Source of the DNA: Lysobacterales bacterium | Lineage (GTDB): Bacteria; Pseudomonadota; Gammaproteobacteria; Xanthomonadales; SZUA-36 | Direction: 5' to 3' | Assembly: GCA_021648125.1 (NCBI GenBank) | Contig: JAKITK010000005.1 | Span: 1-64,000, forward strand | DNA: 64,000 nt | In this document: piece by piece, positions 16,405-26,976 of the stretch | Layout of the letters: each line of letters starts with the position of its first letter | Numbering within the stretch: position 1 is the first letter of the stretch | Notes under the pieces: model-generated | The model's input: only the letters and a program-made list of their open reading frames with translations | What the model was told of the DNA's origin: nothing | Databases searched by the model: none | Translations under genes and position numbers: made by a program

Positions 16405-16489
16405 GCGAAAGTGGCGGAATTGGTAGACGCGCCAGATTTAGGATCTGGTTGGGTAACCAGTGGGAGTTCGAGTCTCCCCTTTCGCACCA
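16405..16489 (+). tRNA. tRNA-Leu (TAG)
   Basis: Class II tRNA with acceptor GCGAAAG/CTTTCGC, anticodon loop TTTAGGA (TAG), variable arm TTGGGTAACCAGT, encoded CCA. Last of the operon, 62 bases before trigger factor. Confidence 0.97.
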
Positions 16490-16551
16490 TTTGATTCTAC
16501 TTGCATCCCTCCTTGAACTTTATAAAACAGAGAATTAACGGATAAAAAAAC

Positions 16552-17868
16552 ATGCAAGTATCAGTTGAAAACACCGGCACACTGGGCCGCTTGATGAAAA
16601 TTCATGTTCCAGCCGAACAAATTGATAACAAGATTTCTGCACGACTTAAAAAAATGAGTCGTGAAGTTCACCTCAAGGGTTTTCGCCCGGGTCGAGTGCC
16701 GATATCTGTAGTTAAACAGCGTTTTGGTCAGCAGGTTCGTCAAGAAATTATTGGTCAAACGATACAGGAAAGTCTGGGCGAAGCTTTTCGTCAGGAAAAT
16801 CTAGCACCTGTTGGGCGACCTAAAGTAGAGCCAATCAACGACAGCTTTGAAGCCGGAGACTTGGAATACACTGCTGAGTTTGAAGTGTTTCCGGATATGG
16901 GTGAGACCGATATTAGTGCTCTGGAAATTGCAAAGCCAAATGCCAAGGTTAGTGACAAAGATGTCAGCGGCATGATTACTACATTGCAGCAACAACGAGC
17001 TGTCTGGGGCGCGGTTAAAAGTAAAACAAAGAAAGGTAACCGGGTTGCACTTGAATTTGTTGCCGAAGCGGGCGATATAAGACATCCGGCGATTGGTAAA
17101 GAACGCATCATGGTGATGCCCGATGGCGGCGGTATGCCCGAGGCCTTCGAAAATGCTACTCTGGGACATAAAGCCGGAGATACAGTGGAAGTTGATGTTG
17201 ATTTTCCGGAAGGTTTCAGAATAGCAGAATTAGCCGGTAAAACCGCGAAAGTCAGCATGGAAATTAATGTTGTTGAAGCCGCTGTAATGCCGGATATTGA
17301 TGCGGAATTTGTTAAGTTATTCGGTATTGACTCAGGTGAAGTGGATGAGCTTCAAGTCGAGATTCGCAATAACCTCGAACGCGAACTGGCAACGGCCACA
17401 ACTTCACTGTTAAAGCTTGAGGTAACCAATAAGTTACTGGAAGCGCGCAAAGACCTTGAAGTTCCCGCGACATTAATTCAAGAAGAAGCGGCTAATTTGC
17501 AAAAAGCTGATGTTCAGCGTTTACAGCAAAATGGTATTGAAAACCCGCAGGAACAGCCATTGGAATTATACTTGGATGCTGCCCAGCAACGGGTTATGGC
17601 CGGTTTGTTGTTCTCAGAAATTGCCCGTGCCAATGCAATTCAGATAGATGGTGAACGCGTACGCGATGCAATTGAAAGCATCGCCCAGACTTTTGAGCAA
17701 CCGGCACAGGTTGTCGAGCTGTACTACAATAATCAAAATCTGCTCGCGGGCGTTGAAAACTCTGTGCTCGAAGAGCAGGTGGTTGACTGGGTGCTGACTC
17801 AAGCGCAGGTTAAGAAAACTAAGATGAACTTCCAGGAAGTCATTCAGACAGCCTCGCGCGGTCGTTAA
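16552..17868 (+). CDS. tig: Trigger factor (ribosome-associated chaperone/PPIase)
   Basis: This 438-residue protein has the usual three parts. The N-terminal ribosome-docking domain has the signature GFRPGRVP at residues 43-50. The middle FKBP-like prolyl isomerase domain covers about residues 150-235 (KKGNRVALEFVAE, GHKAGDTVEVDVDFPE). The C-terminal helical arms run to the end. It binds near the exit tunnel on L23 and shelters nascent chains. The gene follows a tRNA operon and is 21 bp upstream of clpP, so tig-clpP are likely co-transcribed. The start is the first ATG after the tRNA-Leu spacer. Confidence 0.97.
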   Translation: MQVSVENTGTLGRLMKIHVPAEQIDNKISARLKKMSREVHLKGFRPGRVPISVVKQRFGQQVRQEIIGQTIQESLGEAFRQENLAPVGRPKVEPINDSFEAGDLEYTAEFEVFPDMGETDISALEIAKPNAKVSDKDVSGMITTLQQQRAVWGAVKSKTKKGNRVALEFVAEAGDIRHPAIGKERIMVMPDGGGMPEAFENATLGHKAGDTVEVDVDFPEGFRIAELAGKTAKVSMEINVVEAAVMPDIDAEFVKLFGIDSGEVDELQVEIRNNLERELATATTSLLKLEVTNKLLEARKDLEVPATLIQEEAANLQKADVQRLQQNGIENPQEQPLELYLDAAQQRVMAGLLFSEIARANAIQIDGERVRDAIESIAQTFEQPAQVVELYYNNQNLLAGVENSVLEEQVVDWVLTQAQVKKTKMNFQEVIQTASRGR

Positions 17869-17889
17869 ACGCAATTTGAGGGAATAATC

Positions 17890-18480
17890 ATGGCATTAGT
17901 ACCAATCGTAGTTGAACAAACCGCTCGTGGCGAACGCCAGTTTGATATTTATTCTCGTTTGTTAAAAGAACGGGTTATCTTTATTGTTGGTCAAATCGAA
18001 GACCACATGGCAAATTTAATCGTGGCCCAACTGCTGTTTCTGGAATCGGAAAACCCGGATAAAGATATCCACTTGTATATCAACAGTCCCGGTGGTTCGG
18101 TTTCTGCCGGTATGGCAATCTATGACACCATGCAGTTTATTAAACCTGATGTCAGCACCATGTGTATTGGCCAAGCCGCTAGCATGGGCGCCTTCCTGCT
18201 GACAGCTGGTGCGAAAGACAAACGCTTCGCACTGCCACACTCCCGGATGATGATTCATCAACCCCTTGGTGGTTTTCAGGGGCAGGCATCGGATATCGAT
18301 ATCCACGCGCGTGAAATCCTTTCAATTCGCGAGCGCCTGAATAAAATCATGGCACAACATACTGGTCAGTCGATAAAACAGATTAGTAAAGATACCGACC
18401 GAGATAATTTCATGAGTGCAGATGAAGCCGTTAGCTACGGTTTGATCGATGAAGTTATTAACCGCCGCTCTAGCAAATAA
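17890..18480 (+). CDS. clpP: ATP-dependent Clp protease proteolytic subunit
   Basis: This 196-residue serine protease has its catalytic serine in [11 protein letters not shown] (S98), histidine in MMIHQPLGG (H123) and aspartate in DTDRDNFMS (D172). It carries the substrate-tunnel motif [19 protein letters not shown]. ClpP forms tetradecamers that degrade proteins fed by ClpX or ClpA. A GAGGG ribosome site precedes the ATG. Gene order tig-clpP-clpX-lon is the classic proteobacterial block. Confidence 0.98.
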   Translation: MALVPIVVEQTARGERQFDIYSRLLKERVIFIVGQIEDHMANLIVAQLLFLESENPDKDIHLYINSPGGSVSAGMAIYDTMQFIKPDVSTMCIGQAASMGAFLLTAGAKDKRFALPHSRMMIHQPLGGFQGQASDIDIHAREILSIRERLNKIMAQHTGQSIKQISKDTDRDNFMSADEAVSYGLIDEVINRRSSK

Positions 18481-18592
18481 CCCCGGCCAATTTCAGCAGC
18501 TAATATCAAAATTTGCACATTTTCCGTTGCTCGTGCGACAATGACGGCTATTGCAATGCAAGCTCGGGCAACACAAGCGGACAGTTCAATAT

Positions 18593-19864
18593 ATGAGTGA
18601 TCAGGAAAACAACAGCAGCGAAAGCAATAAAATTCTTTATTGTTCATTCTGTGGCAAGAGCCAGCATGAAGTTCGTAAGCTGATTGCCGGACCTAGTGTT
18701 TATATCTGCGATGAATGTGTAGAGCTGTGTAATGACATTATTCGCGAAGAACTGGATGAAACAAATTCCAGTGAGACCGAAAAATTACCCATTCCCCGCG
18801 AAATTCATGACTTTCTCAATGAGTTTGTAATCGGCCAGAAGAAAGCTAAAAAAGTCCTCTCGGTTGCTGTCTACAACCACTACAAACGCATGAGCCATAA
18901 TGGCCCTGATGACGGTGTCGAACTGGCAAAAAGTAATATTCTGCTGATTGGCCCCACCGGTTCAGGCAAAACCCTACTGGCTGAAACGCTCGCAAGAATG
19001 CTGGATGTACCATTCACTATCGCCGATGCAACGACGCTTACCGAAGCCGGCTATGTAGGCGAGGATGTTGAAAACATCATTCAGAAATTGTTGCAAAAAT
19101 GTGATTATGATGTTGAAAAAGCAGAAACCGGTATTGTTTATATCGATGAAATCGACAAAGTTTCCCGTAAAGCGGAAAACCCGTCGATTACACGCGATGT
19201 TTCTGGCGAAGGTGTACAGCAGGCACTGTTGAAACTGATTGAAGGCACTATCGCCTCAGTACCGCCTCAGGGTGGGCGCAAGCACCCACAGCAGGAGTTT
19301 TTACAGGTCAATACTGGTAATATCTTGTTTATTTGTGGTGGTGCTTTTTCTGGTCTTGAAAAAATCATTCAACAGCGTACAGAGTCAGCTGGAATTGGCT
19401 TTGCTGCCAATGTTCATAGTAAGGATGAAAAAGACGAGGCCCTCAAGTTACTGCAAGATGTGCAGGCAGAAGACTTGGTTAAATATGGTTTAATCCCTGA
19501 ATTCATCGGTCGTTTGCCAGTGCTGGCTACCCTTGAAGAACTCGACCAGGAATCATTAGTTAGAATCCTTATCGAGCCCAAAAACGCGTTGGTTAAGCAG
19601 TATCAAAAACTGTTTGCCATGGAAGATTGCGAACTAGAAATTCGTGAAGATGCACTCTACGCGATTGCGCGCAAAGCCATGAGCTACAAAACCGGTGCCC
19701 GTGGCCTACGAACTATTCTGGAAAATGTGCTGCTCGATATCATGTATGAGTTGCCTTCAAAAGAGAATGTTTCCAAGGTGGTTATTGATGAAGGCGTTAT
19801 CGAAGGCGATGCTGAGCCTTATTTGATTTATGTCTCTAGCGGAAAGACTGCATCTGCGGGCTAA
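18593..19864 (+). CDS. clpX: ATP-dependent Clp protease ATP-binding subunit ClpX
   Basis: This 423-residue unfoldase opens with the ZBD zinc finger CSFCGKS...CDECVELC. It then has Walker A GPTGSGKT, pore loop [11 protein letters not shown], Walker B VYIDEIDK, sensor [18 protein letters not shown] and the ClpP-docking IGF loop in [11 protein letters not shown]. The frame is open 14 codons further upstream, but the ATG at 18593 gives the standard MSDQENN start. It recognises tagged substrates and threads them into ClpP encoded 112 bp upstream. Confidence 0.98.
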   Translation: MSDQENNSSESNKILYCSFCGKSQHEVRKLIAGPSVYICDECVELCNDIIREELDETNSSETEKLPIPREIHDFLNEFVIGQKKAKKVLSVAVYNHYKRMSHNGPDDGVELAKSNILLIGPTGSGKTLLAETLARMLDVPFTIADATTLTEAGYVGEDVENIIQKLLQKCDYDVEKAETGIVYIDEIDKVSRKAENPSITRDVSGEGVQQALLKLIEGTIASVPPQGGRKHPQQEFLQVNTGNILFICGGAFSGLEKIIQQRTESAGIGFAANVHSKDEKDEALKLLQDVQAEDLVKYGLIPEFIGRLPVLATLEELDQESLVRILIEPKNALVKQYQKLFAMEDCELEIREDALYAIARKAMSYKTGARGLRTILENVLLDIMYELPSKENVSKVVIDEGVIEGDAEPYLIYVSSGKTASAG

Positions 19865-19871
19865 GTTTTAC

Positions 19872-19900
19872 CCGCTGGCAGAAACACGCCAGCTCTTTCC
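19872..19900 (+). terminator. Possible terminator after clpX
   Basis: GCTGGC (19874-19879) and GCCAGC (19888-19893) form a six-pair stem with an eight-base loop, followed by a weak T-containing tail (TCTTTCC). A modest terminator or attenuator is possible. Confidence 0.4.
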
Positions 19901-19926
19901 TGAAACACGATTTCCTCTCCTCCGGA

Positions 19927-19956
19927 CTTGAATCCTAACTTCCAGTTCCCATATAG
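19927..19956 (+). promoter_or_regulatory. Heat-shock (sigma-32 type) promoter of lon
   Basis: CTTGAA (19927-19932), a 15-bp spacer and CCCATATAG (19948-19956) match the sigma-32 consensus CTTGAA...CCCCATNT. It lies about 130 bp before the lon start codon, where E. coli lon also has its heat-shock promoter. Confidence 0.65.
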
Positions 19957-20082
19957 TAGATGCATAAGCGCTGTAGGATAGAACCCCCGCAAAGACAGCG
20001 TAATCTGCTATTCTCATAATATAGGGTATAAAAAATACCAATGTACCTCGCCTGTAGTGGCCGGGTTGAACTCGAGGAAATT

Positions 20083-22503
20083 ATGTCTGAGTCTGTAACT
20101 ACTAAAGTTGTCATCGATCAACAAATGATACCCGTACTCTCTCTCCGAGATGTTGTGGTTTACCCGTTTATGGTAATCCCTTTGTTTGTCGGTCGGGAGC
20201 GCTCTGAGCGTGCGCTGCAGCAGGCAATGAACATCGATAAACGCATTCTGTTGGTGACCCAACGCAGTGCGGATACCGACGAGCCCACGGCCGAAGACTT
20301 ATATAGCATCGGCACCCTGGCCAATGTTTTGCAGCTGGTTAAGCTTCCTGATGGCACCACTAAGGTGCTAGTTGAGGGGGGAGAGCGGGTCAAATTATTT
20401 GACTTCTCAAATACCGATGGTTTTATGTCAGCACGCTGGGAGGCGATTTCTGAAGCGGATGATAGCTCCGAAAAAGAACTCGATGTTGTCACCCGTTCTC
20501 TGGTTTCGATGTTTGAGCAGTATTTAAAATTAAATCGCAAAATTCCACCTGAATTACTGACAACACTAGCCGGGATTGATGATCCTGGGCGCCTAGCGGA
20601 TTCCATTGCTTCACATATTATGGTGAGGATTGAAGAGAAACAGAACTTACTGGAAATCGGACCAGCGCGTGCGCGTATGGAACAGCTGATGGCCTTGATC
20701 GAAGGTGAGATCGATGTCCTGCAGCTGGAAAAAAGAATCCGTGGTCGGGTTAAAACACAGATGGAAAAGTCCCAGCGCGAATACTATCTGAATGAACAAA
20801 TGAAGGCGATCCAGAAAGAACTGGGTGACCTGGAAGATGCCCCCAATGACCTCGAGAATTTAGCCCGCAAGATAGAAGCTGCCGGAATGTCAAAAGAGGT
20901 CAAGAAAAAAGCCACTTCCGAGCTCAACAAACTAAAAATGATGTCGCCAATGTCAGCTGAGGCAACCGTTGTACGAAACTATCTGGATTGGTTGTTAGGC
21001 GTGCCGTGGAAAAAACGCAGCCGTATTAACAAAGACCTTGCCGGAGCTGCTGAAATTCTGGATGCCGACCATTATGGTCTGGAGAAGGTCAAAGAGCGCA
21101 TTCTCGAGTACTTGGCCGTGCAGCAACGAGTCAAGCAGATGAGAGGCCCGATTCTGTGCCTGGTAGGGCCACCAGGCGTTGGTAAAACATCTCTTGGTCG
21201 CTCCATTGCCCGGTCTACCGGTCGCAAGTTCACCCGGATGTCTCTCGGAGGTGTTCGTGATGAAGCGGAAATCCGTGGGCACCGGCGTACTTATATTGGT
21301 TCTATGCCGGGCCGGATAGTGCAGAATATGAGCAAAGTAGGCACTCGAAACCCACTGTTTATGCTCGATGAACTAGATAAAATGACCACAGATTTTCGTG
21401 GTGATCCATCCTCAGCGTTATTGGAAGTATTAGATCCAGAGCAAAATTTTGCTTTCGCAGACCACTACTTGGAAGTGGATTTAGACCTCAGCGAAGTCAT
21501 GTTTGTTGCCACCGCCAATTCGTTAAATATTCCGGGGCCTTTACTAGACCGGATGGAAGTTATTCGTCTGGCGGGTTATACCGAAGATGAAAAGCTGAAT
21601 ATTGGTCGTCGTTATCTGGCGCCTAAGCAAATGGATCAGCACGGCCTGAATATTGAAGAGCTCAACATCCCTGACACAGTAATAGTTGATATTATCCGTT
21701 ATTACACCCGTGAGTCGGGCGTGCGCTCACTGGAGCGCACGCTGGCAAAACTCTGCCGCAAAGCAGTTAAAGAGCTGGCGCTCAATAAACGTCGTAAAAA
21801 AGTTCGTATCGATAGCAAAAATCTTGAAAAATACTTGGGTGTACGCCAGTTCCGTTACGGTATGGCAGAAGACAAAGACGAGGTTGGTCAGGTAACAGGG
21901 CTTGCCTGGACCGAAGTTGGTGGTGAGTTACTGACCATTGAGTCTAGTCTGGTGCCGGGCAAAGGTCGGTTAATCCATACCGGACGACTGGGTGATGTTA
22001 TGCAGGAGTCTATTCAAGCGGCGCTTACAGTGGTTCGCAGCCGGGCTGCGCATCTGGGTATTGCCAGCGATTATTTCTTCAAACATGATGTGCATGTGCA
22101 TGTACCGGAAGGCGCTACACCCAAAGATGGGCCGAGTGCAGGTGTTGGCATGTGTACGGCGGTGGTTTCAGCCTTGACCGGAATTCCAGTACGCGCGGAT
22201 GTAGCGATGACGGGCGAGATAACTCTGCGCGGCAAGATCTTACCCATTGGTGGCTTAAAGGAAAAATTGCTGGCCGCGCACCGGGGTGGAATCCGCCTGG
22301 TATTAATTCCTGCTGAAAACGAAAAAGATCTGGTAGATATTCCTAAAAACATTCTCAAGAAGTTGAAAGTTCAGCCAGTAGAGTGGGTAGATGAAGTACT
22401 CGAATATGCACTGACCCGCCAGCCAAGCCCGCTGATCAGCGAAGAAAAGCCGGTTTCAAAAGGTCCCGATGAAAAAAAAGGTAAATCGATACGAGCTCAC
22501 TAA
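20083..22503 (+). CDS. lon: ATP-dependent Lon protease
   Basis: This 806-residue protein has the LON substrate-binding domain at residues 14-205 ([20 protein letters not shown]). A coiled linker follows, then the AAA+ module with Walker [10 protein letters not shown] and Walker [10 protein letters not shown]. The protease domain has catalytic serine in [11 protein letters not shown] and lysine in [14 protein letters not shown]. It degrades misfolded and regulatory proteins in the cytosol. The ATG at 20083 is chosen because GAGGAA lies seven bases before it and it gives the family's usual start; an upstream in-frame ATG at 20041 is poorly placed. The tail after residue 775 is variable and charged. 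Confidence 0.98.
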   Translation: MSESVTTKVVIDQQMIPVLSLRDVVVYPFMVIPLFVGRERSERALQQAMNIDKRILLVTQRSADTDEPTAEDLYSIGTLANVLQLVKLPDGTTKVLVEGGERVKLFDFSNTDGFMSARWEAISEADDSSEKELDVVTRSLVSMFEQYLKLNRKIPPELLTTLAGIDDPGRLADSIASHIMVRIEEKQNLLEIGPARARMEQLMALIEGEIDVLQLEKRIRGRVKTQMEKSQREYYLNEQMKAIQKELGDLEDAPNDLENLARKIEAAGMSKEVKKKATSELNKLKMMSPMSAEATVVRNYLDWLLGVPWKKRSRINKDLAGAAEILDADHYGLEKVKERILEYLAVQQRVKQMRGPILCLVGPPGVGKTSLGRSIARSTGRKFTRMSLGGVRDEAEIRGHRRTYIGSMPGRIVQNMSKVGTRNPLFMLDELDKMTTDFRGDPSSALLEVLDPEQNFAFADHYLEVDLDLSEVMFVATANSLNIPGPLLDRMEVIRLAGYTEDEKLNIGRRYLAPKQMDQHGLNIEELNIPDTVIVDIIRYYTRESGVRSLERTLAKLCRKAVKELALNKRRKKVRIDSKNLEKYLGVRQFRYGMAEDKDEVGQVTGLAWTEVGGELLTIESSLVPGKGRLIHTGRLGDVMQESIQAALTVVRSRAAHLGIASDYFFKHDVHVHVPEGATPKDGPSAGVGMCTAVVSALTGIPVRADVAMTGEITLRGKILPIGGLKEKLLAAHRGGIRLVLIPAENEKDLVDIPKNILKKLKVQPVEWVDEVLEYALTRQPSPLISEEKPVSKGPDEKKGKSIRAH

Positions 22504-22853
22504 ACAGGAGAAAGTTCAAGAAAATATCATGTTGAAAAATATGATTTTCCTTTGACAATAACCACTTGCAATCGCAATCTCTAAACAGATTCACAGGCCG
22601 GGTAAGAGCGTATTGCTAGTGCCCGTGAAATTAATCTGAGATTGTTATTGCCAAGACTGCTGATGCGTTATAACATTCATCTCTTGAGCCCTTGTAGACC
22701 TTTAATACCAAGGGTTTCAGACTGGGGAGTAGAATTTTAAATTCCTGTGGTAAGCATGCTAAGCAGAGGGAGTTTTCTGTTATTCAATTATAATAATTGA
22801 GCTTGTGGCATGCTTTTTCAACATAATCTTAGACGATAAATACGGAGTGCAGA
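22504..22853. other. lon-hupB intergenic region
   Basis: These 350 bp contain no gene. The AT-rich part before hupB (22780-22850) must hold its promoter. CATAAT at 22820-22825 is a candidate -10, but no convincing -35 is seen. Confidence 0.35.
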
Positions 22854-23126
22854 ATGAATAAATCTGATTTAATTGATGCAATTGCTAAAAAAACTGAAAC
22901 GAGCAAAGTAGATGCAGGCAAGGCAGTTGATGCTTTTGTTGCTGCGGTAACTGGTGCCCTGATGGAAGAAGATACCGTTTCGCTGATTGGTTTTGGTACT
23001 TTCTCTGTGAAGCACCGTGCTGCGCGCATGGGTCGTAACCCACGCACCGGTGAAGCTATTCAAATTAAAGCTTCAAAAAATCCTACATTTAAGGCTGGTA
23101 AAGCCCTGAAGGATGCCGTAAACTAG
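22854..23126 (+). CDS. hupB: DNA-binding protein HU-beta
   Basis: This 90-residue histone-like protein has the dimerisation helices ([18 protein letters not shown]), GFGTFSV and the DNA-binding beta arm [20 protein letters not shown] with its intercalating proline. The end [11 protein letters not shown] is standard. HU bends and compacts DNA as a dimer. The position right after lon and before ppiD is conserved in gammaproteobacteria. ACGGAGTG precedes the ATG. Confidence 0.98.
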   Translation: MNKSDLIDAIAKKTETSKVDAGKAVDAFVAAVTGALMEEDTVSLIGFGTFSVKHRAARMGRNPRTGEAIQIKASKNPTFKAGKALKDAVN

Positions 23127-23138
23127 CGCACCGCGTTA

Positions 23139-23302
23139 GGGAACCTATGATCTATTCGTGAATGAGTATCTTGAGCCTATAATTCCCAATAGCTGCGTTG
23201 GTAAGTACTAGCACAATAGCGTTGCTATTACGAGCACTTACCGCCTTGCTCTTGAAAATTATAGATCTCAATCTGCTTCACCCAGAATAAATCAGAGGCC
23301 CC
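23139..23302. repeat. MITE family A, copy 1
   Basis: This 164-bp element matches the one at 37437-37645. Shared parts are TGATCTATTCGTGAATGAG, CTTGAGCCTATAATT, AATAGCGTTGCTATTA, GCACTTACCGCCTTGCTCTT and AGAATAAATCAGAGGC. Its ends are imperfect inverted repeats of about 45 bp. This copy lacks about 45 interior bases that copy 2 has. It lies between hupB and the tRNA-Val/Asp pair and carries no ORF. Confidence 0.8.
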
Positions 23303-23338
23303 GTAGGGTAAGAAATACCAAAGCTTTGGTATGAGCTT

Positions 23339-23414
23339 GGGTGCATAGCTCAGCTGGGAGAGCATCGCCCTTACAAGGCGAGGGTCGGCGGTTCGATCCC
23401 GTCTGCACCCACCA
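23339..23414 (+). tRNA. tRNA-Val (TAC)
   Basis: Acceptor GGGTGCA/TGCACCC, anticodon loop CTTACAA (TAC), T-arm GGCGGTTCGATCCCGTC, encoded CCA. Six bases before tRNA-Asp. Confidence 0.97.
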
Positions 23415-23420
23415 AAACAC

Positions 23421-23497
23421 GGAGCGGTAGTTCAGTTGGTTAGAATACCGGCCTGTCACGCCGGGGGTCGCGGGTTCGAGTCCCGTCCGCTCCGCCA
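23421..23497 (+). tRNA. tRNA-Asp (GTC)
   Basis: Acceptor GGAGCGG/CCGCTCC, anticodon loop CTGTCAC (GTC), T-arm GCGGGTTCGAGTCCCGT, encoded CCA. Confidence 0.97.
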
Positions 23498-23507
23498 GTA
23501 CCACCAG

Positions 23508-23537
23508 AGGGCACCTAATTAGGTGTCCTTTGTTTTA
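23508..23537 (+). terminator. Terminator after tRNA-Val/tRNA-Asp
   Basis: GGGCACCTAATTAGGTGTCC forms a stem with a short loop followed by TTTGTTTTA. Confidence 0.8.
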
Positions 23538-23705
23538 TACAACACATTAAATTGAACAATAGCGGAATCAGCACACCGATAACGGCTAGGTAATTGATAG
23601 GCAACTGACAGGGGTGAACCCTATGCCTCAGACTAGTTTATAATCAGCGGCTGACAGATAGCTTATTTTTATCATTTATTAAAAACACAGGTAGTAGAGT
23701 TCAAC

Positions 23706-25613
23706 ATGCTGCAATATTTTCGAGATCGCCTCACTGGGGCATTGGCCTTCGTTTTTTTCGGGATACTGATTATTCCTTTCGCGTTTGTTGGGATCGACAG
23801 TTATTTCACAACCATTCCTGACAATGCCATTGCCAAGGTCAATGATACTGAAATTACAATTAGTGATTTCCAGAGTTCCTGGCAGCGTTATCAACAGCAG
23901 TTGCGGGCGTCAGTAGGTGAAGCCTTTGATCCAGATGTTTTTGATACTGTGGTAGCCCGTCGCGGCCACCTCGAAGGATTGATTAACCGTGAATTGATGC
24001 GTCAATATGCGATGGAAATGGGCCTAGCGGTTTCTGAAGAAGAGTTAGGCAAGCGTATCCGTGCAATGCAAGCATTCCATATTGACGGCCAGTTTAATGC
24101 TGACCTCTATCAACGCATGCTCGCAGCTGAGTCGATGTCTCCGCGAGGTTTCGAACGTGAGTTGGCCCGGGATCTGGTCGTTCAGCAAATACCAGCCGCC
24201 GTTATGTCATCAAGTATCGGCCTTGATAGAGAGGTTGAGGCACTAGCTGCTATACAAAACCAACAACGCAGCTTTGAGAGTGCCATCGTTTCTGCCAGCA
24301 TGTTTACTGAAGATACTGATGTAAGTGATGAGGCGGTGAGCGAGTGGTACAAAGCCAACCCGAACAGCTTCTTGAGTGAAGAACAGGTCGTTATAGAATA
24401 TATTGAGCTTGATATTGCTGCGTTTAAGGCGACGGTTGAGTTCGATGATGAAATGCTTGAGAAGCATTTTGAAGATCAAAAAGCTCGTTTTATCACCACT
24501 GAAGAGCGCCTTACATCCCACATCTTGTTTAGCATCGATAAGGATGCGGATAAAGCTACCAGTGAAAATATAAAACAAAAAGCCGCCGCTTTGGTCGAAC
24601 GAATACGCGCGGGTGAAGATTTTACCGAGCTGGCAAAAGAATACTCGGATGATACAGGCTCCGCAGCAGATGGTGGCGACCTAGGTTGGATTGAACCTGG
24701 GGTCATGGTTCAGGCTTTTGAAGATACGCTTTATGAGCTGGAAGCTGGAGCAGTTTCTGATCCGGTAAAAACCGGCTTTGGTTATCATCTGATTTTATTA
24801 CGCGAAATTAAACCATCCCAGGGCATGACCTTTGCGGAAGCTAAGTCTCAGTTAGAAAGTGAATATGCAACGGAACAAGCGGAAAGCCTCTATCTCGAAC
24901 AGGCTAATCGTTTGGTAGATCTCATCTATGAAGACCCAACTACACTGGGAGCTGCGGCTGAAGAGTTAGGCCTGGAAATAAAAACCGAGGGTCCATTCGG
25001 TCGGGCAGGCGGCAGTGGTATCGCTGCTAATACCGAGGTCGCAAAAGTAGCCTTTTCGGAATTGGTTCTCCAGGAAGGTGCCAGTAGCGAACCGGTAGAA
25101 CTGGAACTGAACCATGTCGTGGTACTTCGGGTAAATGAACATATGCCCTCAAGCCCGCGAGCGTTTGCTGATGTTGAAGTCGAAATTGCTGCACAATTGA
25201 AACTGGTAGCCGCTTCAGAAAAAGCCGCCGCCAAAGCTGAAGAAATTCTCGCGGCAGTAGCTAACGGCGAAAGTCTGGAGGCAATTGCTGAGGCAGAAGG
25301 CCTAGAATACCAGAAAGTTGAAAAAGCCCAGCGCGGAGATATCCAGTACGGCATCAGCTTAATCAGCGAAGTGTTTAAGCTGTCTGCGAGCGATAAAGGC
25401 TATCGCACGCTGCCGGTTGATAATGATTATGCTGTGGTCCAGCAAGGCGAAGTCTTGGCGGGCGCGACAACAAGTCCGGGCGAGGCCACGCAATATAAAC
25501 AAATGATCGCCAATTCAGCGGCAGTGGTTGAAAATTCCGGAGTTTTGATTTGGTTGCGCGAGCAAGCTAAAGTTCATATTAATGAGGAAAAGCTGGCAGG
25601 TAATTTATATTAA
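23706..25613 (+). CDS. ppiD: Peptidyl-prolyl cis-trans isomerase D (PpiD/SurA_N)
   Basis: This 635-residue inner-membrane-anchored periplasmic chaperone has a short cytoplasmic start MLQYFRDRLTG, then one membrane helix (residues 12-32) and a SurA-like chaperone region (residues 45-230). A parvulin domain lies at about 262-360, with TSHILFSIDKDAD and GSAADGGDLGWIEPGVMVQAF. The C-terminal helical part completes the chaperone. PpiD sits at the Sec translocon exit and helps outer-membrane proteins fold. It is in the conserved position downstream of hupB. Confidence 0.95.
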   Translation: MLQYFRDRLTGALAFVFFGILIIPFAFVGIDSYFTTIPDNAIAKVNDTEITISDFQSSWQRYQQQLRASVGEAFDPDVFDTVVARRGHLEGLINRELMRQYAMEMGLAVSEEELGKRIRAMQAFHIDGQFNADLYQRMLAAESMSPRGFERELARDLVVQQIPAAVMSSSIGLDREVEALAAIQNQQRSFESAIVSASMFTEDTDVSDEAVSEWYKANPNSFLSEEQVVIEYIELDIAAFKATVEFDDEMLEKHFEDQKARFITTEERLTSHILFSIDKDADKATSENIKQKAAALVERIRAGEDFTELAKEYSDDTGSAADGGDLGWIEPGVMVQAFEDTLYELEAGAVSDPVKTGFGYHLILLREIKPSQGMTFAEAKSQLESEYATEQAESLYLEQANRLVDLIYEDPTTLGAAAEELGLEIKTEGPFGRAGGSGIAANTEVAKVAFSELVLQEGASSEPVELELNHVVVLRVNEHMPSSPRAFADVEVEIAAQLKLVAASEKAAAKAEEILAAVANGESLEAIAEAEGLEYQKVEKAQRGDIQYGISLISEVFKLSASDKGYRTLPVDNDYAVVQQGEVLAGATTSPGEATQYKQMIANSAAVVENSGVLIWLREQAKVHINEEKLAGNLY

Positions 25614-25640
25614 GCCAGCCCTAACTTGATTTTTGTCAAT

Positions 25641-25669
25641 AAAAAACCCCGGGTATCCGGGGTTTTTTA
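25641..25669. terminator. Bidirectional terminator between ppiD and fabI
   Basis: AAAAAACCCCGGGTATCCGGGGTTTTTT is a near-perfect palindrome with A and T tracts on both sides. It can serve the convergent genes ppiD and fabI. Confidence 0.9.
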
Positions 25670-25699
25670 TGCCTGTATTTATGTGTTTGTCCGGGTAGC

Positions 25700-26497
25700 T
25701 TAACCCTGTTCCGCCGACAATTCCGACATCGCCAAAATACTGTAGCCTGCATCCACATAGGTTATTTCGCCGGTAATTCCCGCCGCTAGGTCAGAGCATA
25801 GAAAGGCGGCAGCATTACCGACATCTTCGGTGGATACTGTCCGTCGCAGGGGTGTTGTGCGGGTTACATGGTCCAGCATTTTGCGCATATTTCCAATGCC
25901 GGCGGCGGCCAAGGTTTTAATCGGGCCTGCAGAGATAGCGTTTACTCGAGTGCCTTCCGGACCCAAGCTTTGAGCGAGGTAGCGGACATTCGCCTCAAGA
26001 CTGGCTTTAGCCAGCCCCATAACATTATAGTTAGGCATGGCTCGAATTGCCCCTAGGTAACTCAGGGTTAAAATTGCGCCATTACGGCCCTGCATCATGG
26101 GGCGGGCGGCTTTAGCCAGCCCGGCCAGACTGTAGCTACTGATCTCATGGGCAATTTTGAAACCTTCCCGGGTCACAGCATCGATATAATCACCGCTGAG
26201 CTCTTCCCGAGGCGCAAAGCCTACAGAGTGAATCAAAATATCAAACTTATCCCAGTGTTTACCCAGCTCTGAGAAAGTATTATCAATTTGCTCATCGGTA
26301 GCCACATCGCAAGGGATGACGATATCGGAATCGCACTGTGCTGCAATTTTTTCTACTCGGGACTTTAAGCGATCATTTTGATAAGTGAATGCAAGTTCTG
26401 CACCTTGTTTGTGCATGGCTTCTGCAATGCCCCAGGCGATAGAACGGGGTGATGCTACGCCGATAATCAGTGCGCGTTTGCCTTCAAGAAAGCCCAT
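25700..26497 (-). CDS. fabI: Enoyl-ACP reductase [NADH]
   Basis: This 265-residue short-chain dehydrogenase of type II fatty acid synthesis starts [20 protein letters not shown], with the FabI-specific nucleotide motif [15 protein letters not shown]. The catalytic Tyr-X6-Lys is in [20 protein letters not shown], and substrate-loop residues are in [13 protein letters not shown]. It reduces trans-2-enoyl-ACP in the last step of each elongation cycle. It is the triclosan target type and not FabV or FabL. It stands alone, convergent with ppiD and 91 bp from yidD on the same strand. Confidence 0.96.
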   Translation of the reverse strand: MGFLEGKRALIIGVASPRSIAWGIAEAMHKQGAELAFTYQNDRLKSRVEKIAAQCDSDIVIPCDVATDEQIDNTFSELGKHWDKFDILIHSVGFAPREELSGDYIDAVTREGFKIAHEISSYSLAGLAKAARPMMQGRNGAILTLSYLGAIRAMPNYNVMGLAKASLEANVRYLAQSLGPEGTRVNAISAGPIKTLAAAGIGNMRKMLDHVTRTTPLRRTVSTEDVGNAAAFLCSDLAAGITGEITYVDAGYSILAMSELSAEQG

Positions 26498-26588
26498 ATT
26501 TTTTATCCTCAGTCTGCGGAGTTTCCGCGTTAGCAGTTAAATCGATCGTCTAATGTTATCAAATACCATGGAATTAGTAACCCTAATT

Positions 26589-26801
26589 TTAAGGCACTGG
26601 GTCGTGGCCACCCTTGCACAGGGGTTGGCAACGCAACAGTCGTTTTATGGCCAACCAACTACCTTTAATAGCCCCGTAACGCTCAATGGCCTCGCTTGCA
26701 TATTGCGAACAACTAGGGGTAAATCGACAATGCGGGCCAAGCATAGGGCTGATCCAGCGCTGATAACCGCGAATCAGGCCTTGTAACATGCGCTTTATCA
26801 T
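26589..26801 (-). CDS. yidD: Membrane protein insertion efficiency factor YidD
   Basis: This 70-residue protein of the haemolytic/YidD family has the signature [20 protein letters not shown] and [12 protein letters not shown]. The cysteines in [11 protein letters not shown] and [11 protein letters not shown] are typical. It is a small peripheral membrane protein that helps YidC-dependent insertion. Most bacteria keep yidD between rnpA and yidC near the origin; here it sits behind fabI instead. The length is slightly shorter than the usual 80-85 residues. Confidence 0.92.
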   Translation of the reverse strand: MIKRMLQGLIRGYQRWISPMLGPHCRFTPSCSQYASEAIERYGAIKGSWLAIKRLLRCQPLCKGGHDPVP

Positions 26802-26976
26802 GCGAGATCCAACATTTTCGAAATTTCCTGTCGATATATAAAGTGAATAATTCGGGAATTTTACTCCAAAAGCAGGCTTTCGAGTGAAAAATACCTTGCG
26901 CCTTTCCGCTAGTTAAGTTATAACAGCCTGCGATTTTAATATTATCTTAAGCGCAAAATTATAATTGCAATTAAAA

